Shown here: in pieces, positions 24,520 through 33,317 of the stretch
Numbering within the stretch: position 1 is the stretch's first letter
Layout: every line of letters begins with the position of its first letter
Assembly: GCA_965216445.1 (NCBI GenBank)
Contig: OZ244166.1
Coordinates: forward strand, 1,798,001 to 1,862,000
Direction: 5' to 3'
From: MA-ANB-1 sp965216445
GTDB lineage: Bacteria; Actinomycetota; Acidimicrobiia; Spongiisociales; ZC4RG35
DNA length: 64,000 bases
Program-made: the position numbers and the translations under genes
Notes under the pieces: model-generated
What the model was told of the DNA's origin: nothing
Databases searched by the model: none
The model's input: only the letters and a program-made list of their open reading frames with translations

Positions 24520-26412
24520 TTAGTCAGATACTTGGACCGACATCTCGTCCTGAAATGCCGGGAGGTCGAGGGTGAACACACTCCACCCATCCCTGAAGTC
24601 ATAGGTGAGTGTGCCGTGCATGATCTCGGCGAGTTGTCTGGACACGTGGAGCCCGATGCCCACGGACTCAGGTTCGAGTCGTCCGTCTGCCACTTGACCA
24701 AAGGCCTCGAAGATCTTCGCCCGTTCGGAAGTGGGAACTCCATCACCATCGTCCTCCACCCGCAAACGCACCCGGTCTCGGTGCCTCGACGTGTTGATGC
24801 GCACCCTTTGCCCTCCGTATCGGAAGGCGTTTGTGATCAGATTGCGCGCAACCTGACGGGTCCGAGACGGGTCAGCCAGTGCAGCCACGGATTCTCCGGT
24901 GAATTCCACGACGGATTGGTCTGTTGGGTTCAGTCCCTCCACAACCTGTCTGACTTGGGCACCGAGGTCAACTCGCACCGAGACGGTCCTCATCGAGCCG
25001 GTCTCGACTCTGGCGCCTGCGAGTAGGTCTTCAACGATCAAGAGCACCTCGTCAGCATGCTCCATCGCTGAGTCGAGCATGGCGGTCCGCGATGAGTCGG
25101 CCGGTGCGTCCGGAGAGTTGGCCAAACTCAAGAAACCCATCATCGCGGTAAGAGGTCCGCGCACCTCGTGTGAGACGCCGACGAGGAACGTCTCTTTGGC
25201 TTCCATGATCGCCCTCAATTCGGCGTTTGCCTGTTCCAACTGGGCAGTGCGACTGGCGACCTCGACCTCGAGGTTCTCGGCAAGGAGATTCATTTCTGCA
25301 GTCATGCTGTTGAACGCATCGGCAAGCTCACCGATTTCATCGACCCGACCGTTAGGGACAAGGATTTCTCGTTCTCCGGCGGCTACCGCGACTGCAGCAT
25401 CTTTCATCTCCACAATCGGCGCCCTGATTCGCTGGGCAACCTGCCAAGCCAAGAAACCGGCAAGGAGTGATCCGAAGAGCAACACAAACAAGCCAACGAC
25501 GCTAAAGGAGGCCAGGGGTGCGAATGCTTCCGTCCGGTCGACCTTGGCTACGACAGCCCATTCCGGCCCCGGGAGGTATTGATCGTTGGCCAGCACGGCG
25601 TTCCCTCTGTAGTCGACAGCCGAAAATGCACGTTGGTCTTCCGCTGAGTCAACGTCAGGCGAATACTCTCCCTCGAAGAAACTGCCCGAGCTGTCTTCGA
25701 GTTCGAATCGAGTGGGCGTGAAAGGAAGGAAGCCACCTTCGCCCCCCGCCAAGACTGCAGACTCCCCCGTCTCACCAAGCTGTCCCGGGACGGATACGAC
25801 TTCATGAACCGGCAGGAGCGACTGAGCCACGATCACGACACCATCCGACGAGCCTTCCGGACCAACTGACACTCCGACCAGGTGGACCGGTCCGGTACTG
25901 GTTTCGGCGATCACGCCGGAAAAGTCGGTGGCGACGGCTTTAGCTACGAGGGCAGTTTCGGGAAGGTCAGAGGCCGTACCCGTCGCGACAACGAGGTTGG
26001 ACTGGCCGTCGTAGACAGCAAGCCAGAGGACGTCCGGCCATGCCGCCACGAGCGTTTGGAGATCCCGCTCCATCCCGGTTGTCCCTGGACCCACTCGGGG
26101 CGGGTCCACCGATCGACGAACTTCGGGCAGGCTCGCGACAAACTCCGCATAGTTCACCCCCTCGTCGACGTAGGCGCCGATCTGCTTCGCCTGCACTTCT
26201 ACAACGGAGGCGATGGTCTCGCTGGAACGAGCTACCAGCACCTGCCGTTGCCACACAAAAACCAGGACGAACGCCGCCACGAGTAGGAAGAAAGCCACGG
26301 CAAATGCTCCTCCAACAATGTCGTCACGGAGGTGCGATCGTTGGACCCGCGGCTTGGGCAGGGACAACGACAAGGACTCGCGGAGCCTTGGGTAGGTTTT
26401 GGTTGCGGTCAA
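24520..26412 (-). CDS. Membrane sensor histidine kinase (Cache-HAMP-HisKA)
   Basis: A 630-residue receptor kinase. TM1 at about 32-53 and TM2 near 296-320 flank an extracytoplasmic double-Cache-like sensor domain. A HAMP linker follows (RAPIVEMKDAAVAVAAGE...DEIGELADAFNSM), then a coiled coil, the dimerisation domain with the phospho-accepting histidine in VSHEVRGPLTAMMGFL (about 418), and an ATPase domain with NLITNAFRYG (N box), EDDGDGVP (G1) and VGIGLHVSRQLAE (G2). No response regulator lies next to it, so its partner is elsewhere. The ligand is unknown. Confidence 0.93.
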   Translation of the reverse strand: MTATKTYPRLRESLSLSLPKPRVQRSHLRDDIVGGAFAVAFFLLVAAFVLVFVWQRQVLVARSSETIASVVEVQAKQIGAYVDEGVNYAEFVASLPEVRRSVDPPRVGPGTTGMERDLQTLVAAWPDVLWLAVYDGQSNLVVATGTASDLPETALVAKAVATDFSGVIAETSTGPVHLVGVSVGPEGSSDGVVIVAQSLLPVHEVVSVPGQLGETGESAVLAGGEGGFLPFTPTRFELEDSSGSFFEGEYSPDVDSAEDQRAFSAVDYRGNAVLANDQYLPGPEWAVVAKVDRTEAFAPLASFSVVGLFVLLFGSLLAGFLAWQVAQRIRAPIVEMKDAAVAVAAGEREILVPNGRVDEIGELADAFNSMTAEMNLLAENLEVEVASRTAQLEQANAELRAIMEAKETFLVGVSHEVRGPLTAMMGFLSLANSPDAPADSSRTAMLDSAMEHADEVLLIVEDLLAGARVETGSMRTVSVRVDLGAQVRQVVEGLNPTDQSVVEFTGESVAALADPSRTRQVARNLITNAFRYGGQRVRINTSRHRDRVRLRVEDDGDGVPTSERAKIFEAFGQVADGRLEPESVGIGLHVSRQLAEIMHGTLTYDFRDGWSVFTLDLPAFQDEMSVQVSD

Positions 26413-26500
26413 ATCCCCTATTTATCGGCGCGCTAGTCCCCTCGCTTAACCAGCGACACCCAGGGGTTTTGTTCTCTTCGGTGCGAGAGCGCTTCTGGGA

Positions 26501-26929
26501 TCAGGCCAAACTTGCCGCGAGAGTGATCGGTACGTTGCCCGCGAGGGCTTGCGACACCGGGCAGGTCTGCTTTGCGTCCTCGGCGAGAGCCAAGAAGTCG
26601 GCCTCGCTGATTCCTTCCACATTGCCTTTCACAGTCAGGGCCATTCCCGTTATTCCCTCACCCGGGACGAAAGTTGCGGTAGCCGATGTGTCTATCGACG
26701 TCGGAGGTGTTCCAGCCTTGGCGAGGGTGTTGGAAAGGGCCATCGAGTAACAGGAAGCGTGCGCCGCAGCAATCAGCTCTTCGGGGCTGGTTGTCCCACC
26801 GTGTTCTTCCGAGCGTGCCTTCCAATTGATCGTAAGCGGGCCTGCCGCTCCGCTGTCAAGGCTCGCCTCTCCACCGCCGGAGATCAGGTCTCCCTCCCAG
26901 TGTGCCGTGCCAGTGCTGTCCAATGCCAT
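26501..26929 (-). CDS. OsmC-family peroxiredoxin
   Basis: A 142-residue OsmC/Ohr-type thiol peroxidase that reduces organic or inorganic hydroperoxides. The two catalytic cysteines are C60 (AHASCYSMAL) and C123 (KQTCPVSQAL). The N-terminal strand TGTAHWEGDL and the SEEHGGTTSPEELIAAAH helix are typical of OsmC. ATG 26929 has a GGAG site 7 bases before it; the reading frame extends much further upstream but overlaps the divergent flavin reductase region. Cytoplasmic; likely stress-induced. Confidence 0.93.
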   Translation of the reverse strand: MALDSTGTAHWEGDLISGGGEASLDSGAAGPLTINWKARSEEHGGTTSPEELIAAAHASCYSMALSNTLAKAGTPPTSIDTSATATFVPGEGITGMALTVKGNVEGISEADFLALAEDAKQTCPVSQALAGNVPITLAASLA

Positions 26930-27017
26930 CTCGTGACTCCAATTCAGTCGGGGCGATACAAGGTAGTCGCTGTGGAGTGCTGCGACGACGAAGCTGTGGC
27001 CATGGCACAATTCGCTT

Positions 27018-27521
27018 GTGATCCACAGCGAGAACCCCTTTTCGGATACCACCGATAACCCAACACGCAGATTCCGAGGACGACTGGCGTCCCCAGTCAC
27101 CATCGTCACTTCAGGAGACGAAGCCAGTCGGACCGGCCTGACGATATCGTCGCTGTTCGTCATCGAGGGAGAGACACCGGCGATCCAATGTGTGGTGAGT
27201 CCGAACGCCGATCTCTTTGATGTTGCCGCTCGGACGGGCCGATTTGTCGTACATATTTGCACCGACGCACACCTTGGGCTGGCGGATGTCTTTGCGGGAA
27301 TTCGACCAAGTCCCGGAGGCCTATTTGCGGGAACGTCGATCGAGCAAACGCCTTGGGGACCGAAGATTCTGGATATCCATAACCGCGCCTACTGCGTAGA
27401 CGCCACTTCCAGTGAGCAAGGTTGGTCAGGAGTTCTCACGGGCTCGGTCGACCACTTCGATCTGTCTGGAACACTTGACCCATTGGTCCACTTTCGCGGG
27501 TCGTATCGAAGTCTCGGATAA
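27018..27521 (+). CDS. Flavin reductase-domain protein
   Basis: A 167-residue FMN-binding split-barrel protein of the flavin reductase (NADH:FMN oxidoreductase) family. It begins with the typical FRGRLASPVTIVTSGDEASRTGLTISSLFVIEGETPAIQCVVSPNAD-like region (the fold's first strands and loop), with RTGRFVVHICTD in the middle. The start is GTG 27018. Such proteins supply reduced flavin to partner monooxygenases or act alone; F420-using relatives also exist. The nearest possible partner is unclear. It diverges from osmC. Confidence 0.82.
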   Translation: MIHSENPFSDTTDNPTRRFRGRLASPVTIVTSGDEASRTGLTISSLFVIEGETPAIQCVVSPNADLFDVAARTGRFVVHICTDAHLGLADVFAGIRPSPGGLFAGTSIEQTPWGPKILDIHNRAYCVDATSSEQGWSGVLTGSVDHFDLSGTLDPLVHFRGSYRSLG

Positions 27522-27526
27522 GGGAG

Positions 27527-27853
27527 TTACTTAGCGCAATCAACGCAACGCACCGTTGCCGGACGGGCCTCCAACCGTGCCTCCGCAATGGCGCTTCCAC
27601 ACTGCTCGCATGTTCCGTAGGTCCCAGCGTCCAACCTTTCCAATGCGACTTCAATTTCGCTGAGAGAACGGGCAATAGACCTGGCAGCGGCGGTCGTGGC
27701 GATACGTTCGACGGCCTCGGTCGTGCCGTCACCGACTCGTTTGCCGAAACCAATCGATGCTCCCGCTTCGGGTGGTTTGGTCAGACGGGCGAGATCGGTC
27801 GTGAGTTCATCGCTACGTGCGGTTAGCCGGGCATGGATTTCACGTTTTTGCAA
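27527..27853 (-). CDS. DksA/TraR-type C4 zinc-finger protein
   Basis: A 108-residue protein with an N-terminal helical coiled coil (REIHARLTARSDELTTDLARL) and a C-terminal zinc finger, CEQCGSAIAEARLEARP...CVDC, as in DksA/TraR. Such proteins bind the RNA polymerase secondary channel or, in CarD/RbpA-containing actinobacteria, have undefined regulatory roles. The segment IARSLSEIEVALERLDAGTYGTC is typical. The start is TTG 27853. The gene lies 14 bp after the EEP membrane protein, so it may share its transcript. Confidence 0.85.
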   Translation of the reverse strand: MQKREIHARLTARSDELTTDLARLTKPPEAGASIGFGKRVGDGTTEAVERIATTAAARSIARSLSEIEVALERLDAGTYGTCEQCGSAIAEARLEARPATVRCVDCAK

Positions 27854-27867
27854 TTCCGGGATCCGGT

Positions 27868-29769
27868 CTACTCAAGGCTGAGATCAGCGATGACTGCAAA
27901 GTGGTCGGAGGCGGTCGACTGAAAGACACCAGCGTCCACGCCAACGATGTCGTTGGTGTGGAACACGTAGTCGATTCGATACCGGGGATTAGCGGCATTG
28001 GATGTGAACCCAGGCCCTACACCCACTTCGTCCCAGGCGTCGACCCAGCCGGCATCCTCGAGCTGTTGGATTTGCGCCCACTCAGGGCGAGCGTTGAAGT
28101 CGCCCATGAGAACCGCGGGCATTTGCCCACCCCAGTTGCGCAGAATCGTATCGATCTGTTCGGTGTGCACCGGAAGAAGGTCAGCTTCTGGGTCGAGGTC
28201 GTGCACGTCTGGATCGTTTAAGTGCTGCAGGTGAGTACTTATGACCAAAACCTCGGCGTCGCCCACCGACACCGTGGCTCCCAGGTATCCCCTCTGCATC
28301 GGTGTTCCGACAAGTGGCAAATAGTCGGTACCGACGTCAGTTATGGGATAACGACTGAGGATTGCGTTGCCCCAAACTGGATCTGTCGTCCCGAAATACG
28401 CCACATGTTCGAAGCCAAGTTCCAGTTCAAGCAGGGTGAGTAAGTCGATCGTTGCACTCAGTAGCTGCCCTCGTGGCACTTCCTGCAACCCGACGACATC
28501 TGCGTCGATGTCCTCGATGACTTGTGCAATCGCCTCGACGTCCAGTGCGCCGTCTGTATTGAAAGCCGAGTGGACGTTGTAGGAGACGAATCGCAACGGG
28601 TCCTTCGACTCAGTCTCTTCGAAGGTATCGACACCGATGGCCACGACGAAAGCGACAAACGGCAAGACGGCCGCCGCTGCAGCAAGAACCCAGGCTCTGT
28701 CGCCAACTGCAATCTCTGCTCTGCCTCGCGTCAGGGCAATGACACCGAACAGTCCCAGCAACACCCCGGCCGCACCAAGAACCGCTGAAGACTCGAATCC
28801 GAGGTTCATGTCCAAGGGGACGTAGTAGGCGAGGCCGAACGTCAGGAAGAGGGCCGCACCCGCAATCAGGTAAACCGATGAGGCTCCGGTCTTGTCGGTG
28901 TCCGCGTCAGGAACCAGCCCCGCCCAGAGAACGCCGGCCAACGGCACCGCAAGCAATGAAAGAACGTTGAAAAGAGCCGCGTCTCCGTCGGCGACAAACA
29001 CCGTTGCTACCACTACCAGCGTTGAAATGGCAAGCAGCGCTCGACTCTTCGCGAACCGCGCGGCCAGGTAAATGGCGACCACGTTCAGCAGGCTTATCCT
29101 CAGCTGAGCGGCAGGGCCGGACATCTCTGCCACGGCTGAGGTCCAGCCCTGCGATTGCAACACCAACAACTGGACAAACAAAAACGGAGCGAAACCAAGC
29201 AAGGTGAGTCCACTCCCCCAACCGACTCCTCTTTGCGTCGTCGTTCCGGACCCGTTCATCGCCCACAGCAGCGCCAACGCAATGGCCACTACGGCGATGT
29301 TTGCCCGCCAGCCCGGTTGGTACGCCAGGTCGAGGCTAAGACCGAGGCCCTTGATCGCCGAGTCGATCGCGAGACCCAGCAGCAAGCCTCCAACCAATGC
29401 CTGTCGACCCAAGCTCATCAACACCGGGAGCAGGGCAACGAATGCAAAGACGGCCACGGCACTCGAGAAGAAGTCGATCGCTGGCGACGTCGTTATCTGA
29501 TTGAGGAGCCGTGCCGCGATGAGCAAGCCAACACCGACGTTCTTCACCGACTGGATTCCCGCCCAGCGTCCCAAGATTGGAAGCAAGGCGGCGAGCAGAA
29601 AGGGCGCAAAAGCGATGGGGATGAGGTCGAGAACTCCGATCCCAAGGGTGTCCCTCAGGTACCAGGTCATCGAGCCGAACAAGAACCGCATCGATTGGAG
29701 CCCGAACACAATCACCAGTGCTGAGAACAGAAGTCGTGCGAAGCGGCGTTCCTCTTTGAACTGATTCAT
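27868..29769 (-). CDS. Polytopic membrane protein fused to an EEP phosphodiesterase
   Basis: A 633-residue fusion. Residues about 10-380 hold roughly 12-14 transmembrane helices. The C-terminal half (about 393-633) is an endonuclease/exonuclease/phosphatase (EEP) domain with RFVSYNVHSAF, GLQEVPRG, STHLQHL, VLMGDFNARP and the end YRIDYVFHTND...ASDHFAVIADL, that is, the catalytic Glu, Asp-Asn and Asp-His residues. The fusion order recalls eukaryotic CWH43/PGAP2IP, which act on GPI-anchored lipids. By analogy it may cleave a phospholipid or lipid-linked headgroup at the membrane, but this is inference. It ends 14 bp before the DksA-like gene. Confidence 0.85.
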   Translation of the reverse strand: MNQFKEERRFARLLFSALVIVFGLQSMRFLFGSMTWYLRDTLGIGVLDLIPIAFAPFLLAALLPILGRWAGIQSVKNVGVGLLIAARLLNQITTSPAIDFFSSAVAVFAFVALLPVLMSLGRQALVGGLLLGLAIDSAIKGLGLSLDLAYQPGWRANIAVVAIALALLWAMNGSGTTTQRGVGWGSGLTLLGFAPFLFVQLLVLQSQGWTSAVAEMSGPAAQLRISLLNVVAIYLAARFAKSRALLAISTLVVVATVFVADGDAALFNVLSLLAVPLAGVLWAGLVPDADTDKTGASSVYLIAGAALFLTFGLAYYVPLDMNLGFESSAVLGAAGVLLGLFGVIALTRGRAEIAVGDRAWVLAAAAAVLPFVAFVVAIGVDTFEETESKDPLRFVSYNVHSAFNTDGALDVEAIAQVIEDIDADVVGLQEVPRGQLLSATIDLLTLLELELGFEHVAYFGTTDPVWGNAILSRYPITDVGTDYLPLVGTPMQRGYLGATVSVGDAEVLVISTHLQHLNDPDVHDLDPEADLLPVHTEQIDTILRNWGGQMPAVLMGDFNARPEWAQIQQLEDAGWVDAWDEVGVGPGFTSNAANPRYRIDYVFHTNDIVGVDAGVFQSTASDHFAVIADLSLE

Positions 29770-29861
29770 GCCCGGTGGAACCTAGCGCTAAGCCCACGGA
29801 TTCGCCCCCGATTGCCACGTCAACCTGACATGGATTGTTCGTCGCGCGACATTGTCTAGCG

Positions 29862-31670
29862 ATGGTCAAAGTCAGAGTTGCGTCTCTTCTCCTACTGGCT
29901 CTGGTTGTCGGGGCGTGCACCCCGAGCCGTGGGCCCGCCCCGACATCATCTACGATCGAGGTCAGCTCGACGTTTCAAACCACGACTCCGACCCTGCCGG
30001 AGACGCCGGATTTCGACGAGTTTGTCGAGTCATCGTTCCGCCTCATCACCCTGCGGGAGCCCGAAACTGTTACCGCCCTGGGATTGAGCAAGGAATACGA
30101 AACCCGCGACGACCAGCTCAACGACATGTCGCAAGCGTTTGCCAGCGAAACCAATCGACTGGTTGAACAGACCTTGGATCGTCTCGAAGAGTTTGACGCG
30201 GAAAGCCTGACCTTCCGTCAAACGATCACCCAAGACGCCTACGCGTGGTATCTCGAACAGCTGCTGTCTGCGTACGAGTTTCGACTCGAGGAATGGCCTG
30301 TCCACTTTCTCCTGAACAGCTACAACCAAGCACTCATCGGGCTGTTCACAGAAGTCCACCCTCTGAACAATCGCAACCAGATCGACGACTACTTAGCGAG
30401 GATCGGATCTGTGCCAGCGCAGGTGGACGAGATCATCGTGCAGATGGAGGACTCAGTGTCAGCTGGCATCTTGCCACCGGCTTATGTCGTCGATATCACG
30501 ATCAACCAGCTCGAAGGCGACATCGCGGGCGGAAATGCCACCTCGATGGGGATCTATCGGTCCTTTAACTCGAGGATCGGCCTGCTCGGGCTCAACACCG
30601 CCACAGTTGGTGGCTACCAGGACGAGCTGACCGCCAAACTCGAAGACTCGTTCATACCGGCATGGCAGGGTTTGATTGACTACCTGAGGGACATCGAGGG
30701 TCAAGCCGACAACAACATTTCGCTGCAACGGCTCCCCCGTGGCGCCAACTACTACGAAAGCCTGCTCGCCTTTCATACATCTACCGAGCTATCCGCAGGT
30801 GAGATTCATGCAATTGGCACCGAACAGGTGGACCGCATCAAGGCTGAGATGCTGGCCCTCGGAGACGCAGTCGGGTACGACGCGTCGTCGGTGGGTCGGC
30901 TCCGCGAAGAAATAGCCGAGGCAGGAGGCTTTCTCAGCGGAGAGGAAATCGTGGCGACGTACGAAGAATTGATCGCCACGGCTGACGAAGCTTTTGCTCC
31001 CTATTTTAACGCTGCCCCAGCCACATCCCTCGAGGTCGTCAACGACCCAGCACCCATCGCCTTCTACGTGAGTCCGGCTGTCGACGGAAGCAGGCCAGGC
31101 AGTTTTCACGCCGGGACCGGTGGCGGTGCCGTCCCGATCTACACGATGCGCTCCCTCGCGTACCACGAAGCTGTACCAGGACATCACTTTCAGATATCGA
31201 TCGCACAGGAGTCCGATCTTCCGCCGCCACAGATGCTGATTCCAAACACGGGCCACGTCGAAGGATGGGCCCTGTACGCGGAGCGACTGGCTGCCGACAT
31301 CGGGCTTTACGTGGGCGATCCGATAGGCGATTTCGGACGACTCGACTTTGAGCTGCTTCGGGCCGCGCGCCTGGTTGTCGACACCGGGATCCACGATCTG
31401 GGTTGGAGTCGCGATGAAGCCATTGATCGAATGACACAAATCATGGAGACCGACCGCTACAACGGCGAAGTCGATAGGTATGCCCTATACCCTGGTCAAG
31501 CTACCGCCTACATGGTCGGAATGCTGGAGATCCTCCAGATGCGAAGCGAATACGGCACGGACCTGGGTGAGCCAGACTCGTTCGCAGCTTTCCACGACCT
31601 CATGATCGGGGAAGGCAATCTGCCACTGACTGTGTTGCGAAGTCTCGTCAGTAATGGGGACGCGGACTAG
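29862..31670 (+). CDS. DUF885-family lipoprotein (putative metallopeptidase)
   Basis: A 602-residue lipoprotein. From ATG 29862 the signal peptide ends in a lipobox VVGAC. The mature protein is a DUF885 helical domain whose zinc-peptidase-like core is YHEAVPGHHFQ (HExxxGHH, about residues 430-440), followed by the HVEGWALYAERL glutamate motif, resembling M3/M32-like peptidases. Substrate unknown; envelope location. The earlier in-frame start at 29835 would put the hydrophobic segment too far in. The EEP gene diverges from it. Confidence 0.88.
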   Translation: MVKVRVASLLLLALVVGACTPSRGPAPTSSTIEVSSTFQTTTPTLPETPDFDEFVESSFRLITLREPETVTALGLSKEYETRDDQLNDMSQAFASETNRLVEQTLDRLEEFDAESLTFRQTITQDAYAWYLEQLLSAYEFRLEEWPVHFLLNSYNQALIGLFTEVHPLNNRNQIDDYLARIGSVPAQVDEIIVQMEDSVSAGILPPAYVVDITINQLEGDIAGGNATSMGIYRSFNSRIGLLGLNTATVGGYQDELTAKLEDSFIPAWQGLIDYLRDIEGQADNNISLQRLPRGANYYESLLAFHTSTELSAGEIHAIGTEQVDRIKAEMLALGDAVGYDASSVGRLREEIAEAGGFLSGEEIVATYEELIATADEAFAPYFNAAPATSLEVVNDPAPIAFYVSPAVDGSRPGSFHAGTGGGAVPIYTMRSLAYHEAVPGHHFQISIAQESDLPPPQMLIPNTGHVEGWALYAERLAADIGLYVGDPIGDFGRLDFELLRAARLVVDTGIHDLGWSRDEAIDRMTQIMETDRYNGEVDRYALYPGQATAYMVGMLEILQMRSEYGTDLGEPDSFAAFHDLMIGEGNLPLTVLRSLVSNGDAD

Positions 31671-31673
31671 GAG

Positions 31674-31856
31674 TCAGCGTTCCTGGTGCACCGTGCCGAT
31701 GAGTTCCGACCCGGCGGCCTCGCTGTCCATCAGCTGAACACTTACAAAGCCACACTTCTCACAAACACGACGCTCAATCCCGTGGTTTCTTGTGGTGACA
31801 ACAGATTCATGGGTACAACCGCGACCCGAAGCGACATGGCGGTTCTTGTTCCGCAT
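31674..31856 (-). CDS. Small zinc-ribbon protein, about 60 residues
   Basis: From ATG 31856, with a GGAGGG stretch about 10 bases upstream, this encodes a 60-residue basic protein with CTHESVVTTRNHGIERRVCEKCG, that is Cys-x-His ... Cys-x2-Cys, a likely zinc-binding ribbon. The frame reaches upstream to 31958, but that part has no family features. Similar small proteins in related actinobacteria appear as hypothetical zinc-ribbon proteins. Role unknown; it may contact nucleic acid or an enzyme partner. Confidence 0.6.
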   Translation of the reverse strand: MRNKNRHVASGRGCTHESVVTTRNHGIERRVCEKCGFVSVQLMDSEAAGSELIGTVHQER

Positions 31857-32079
31857 TTGGTGAATTCCCTCCCGAATATACGCCCGCAAAGACCCTCGCT
31901 GACCAGGGGAGATACCGCTATAGGTCGCTCGCACCAAAGCGGGAGGAAACGGGGCCAACTGTCGGGCAAGTGGCTGGCATCGCGATCACGATTGGAAAGG
32001 CATCCAGGGCAAGTGCCGTTGAGACGAATCCAGCCCGATTATCTAGGCTCACGGCAGCTACAACCCGTGGAGGGTGACC

Positions 32080-32490
32080 TTGGCAGAGAACAAGACTCAG
32101 AAGACCAACGCGGACGTCGCCGGGTTCCTCGAGCAGGTCGAACCCGAACAGAAACGAGAGGACGCCTTCGAGATTCTCGAGATGATGGAGAAGTCGACCG
32201 GTGAGAAACCGAAGATGTGGGGTCCCAGCATCGTCGGATTTGGCGACGTCCACCTCAAATACGACAGCGGCCGCGAGGTCGACTACTTCAAAATCGGGTT
32301 CTCTCCGCGGAAAGCGTCATTGACTCTCTACATCATGCAGACGTTCCCCAGTCGGGATGGCCACCTTGGCAGATTGGGCAAACACACAACTGGCAAGGGA
32401 TGTCTCTACATCAAGAAGCTCGACGACATCGACCGAGAGGTTCTCAAGCAGTTGATCGACGACGCAGTCGCGGCAGCGAACTCCAACTAA
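32080..32490 (+). CDS. DUF1801-domain protein (copy 1)
   Basis: A 136-residue DUF1801 (YdhG-like) domain protein, with TNADVAGFLEQVEPEQKREDAFEI at the N-terminus, MWGPSIVGFG, VDYFKIGFSPRKASLTLYIM and KGCLYIKKLDDID. TTG 32080 is preferred to GTG 32074 because the GGAGGG ribosome site overlaps the latter. Biochemical function unknown; relatives are often in stress or antibiotic-related loci. A second DUF1801 gene lies at 52436-52864. It overlaps the converging ABC permease by four bases. Confidence 0.85.
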   Translation: MAENKTQKTNADVAGFLEQVEPEQKREDAFEILEMMEKSTGEKPKMWGPSIVGFGDVHLKYDSGREVDYFKIGFSPRKASLTLYIMQTFPSRDGHLGRLGKHTTGKGCLYIKKLDDIDREVLKQLIDDAVAAANSN

Positions 32491-33317
32491 GCGCCGACGG
32501 AGTCCTTGTCCCGGCGACGTCTTCTGTTCTCACTACTGCCTTTTGAAGGCTCCCACTTGAAGAATCGAACGGCCAAGGCGACGGCAACCACCGTCCACAG
32601 CAACATGTAGGCGAGGCTCCCCCAATGCCACTGTGGACCGGTCAGTGTCGGGTCAAAAGCGTCGCGGAAGGCGTCTCCGAAATGCTTGAGGGGGAAGAAG
32701 TTTCCCAGTGCGTTCATCCAACCCGGTGGGTTGGGGTCGGCGAAGAAAATGCCCGAAATGAATGCGATTGGGAGCAGCGTCGCATTTGTGATCGCCGGAG
32801 TCGAGTCACCATTGGGAGCGATTGCGGCAACCAACATGCCCAATGCGGCGAAACAAGAAACTCCAACGAGGAACGTGACGATTGCTGCGGGAAGGGTCCT
32901 CCCGAAGATTGTCACCCCGTAGAACGCGACGGCCACGCCCATCATGATCACAACGGCAACGGCAGCGATATACGCAGCTGAACCGACCCGACCTGCGATG
33001 TAGATCCAAGGCGGGAGTGGTGTTCCTCGCACCCTTTTTAATATGCCGTTGTCTCGAGCAATTGCGGTACCGATCGCCAAGTTTGTGTAAGTAGCCGAGG
33101 CTGCGGCAAAAACCGCCAGGCCGGGTGCGAAGAATTGCGCTGTAGTGACACCCAACTCCTCGATCTCGTCGTTCCCGAATATCGCGGTGAATAGCAACAG
33201 GAACATGAGAGGGAACACGAGTGTGAAGAAGGCCGCGATCGGCGTTCTCCAGAAGATCTTGTTCTGGTAGCGGACCTGTTGCAACACCAGGCTCCGGTCG
33301 CCCCTTCGCTCAGACAT
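32487..33317 (-). CDS. ABC-2-type exporter permease
   Basis: A 276-residue integral membrane subunit with six transmembrane helices (first near 30-50, last near 235-255) and the ABC2-membrane-type pattern: a long loop after the first helix, then LAIARDNG...KRVRGTPLPPW, the coupling segment of DrrB/YadH-type permeases. It works with the ATPase encoded immediately upstream to export drugs or lipids. Start near 33317-33320 (ATGATG), overlapping the ATPase stop at 33310-33312. The C-terminus is strongly basic (RRRRRDK). Substrate unknown. Confidence 0.88.
   Translation of the reverse strand: MSERRGDRSLVLQQVRYQNKIFWRTPIAAFFTLVFPLMFLLLFTAIFGNDEIEELGVTTAQFFAPGLAVFAAASATYTNLAIGTAIARDNGILKRVRGTPLPPWIYIAGRVGSAAYIAAVAVVIMMGVAVAFYGVTIFGRTLPAAIVTFLVGVSCFAALGMLVAAIAPNGDSTPAITNATLLPIAFISGIFFADPNPPGWMNALGNFFPLKHFGDAFRDAFDPTLTGPQWHWGSLAYMLLWTVVAVALAVRFFKWEPSKGSSENRRRRRDKDSVGA

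Noticed and set aside
24670..24685. GGTTCGAGTC inside the histidine kinase gene
   Set aside because: It is part of a clear coding region on the minus strand and has no cloverleaf around it.
26440..26475. CCCCT...AGGGG pairing followed by a T-rich run near 26466
   Set aside because: The orientation fits no gene ending on the plus strand, and the pairing is short; it was not called a terminator.
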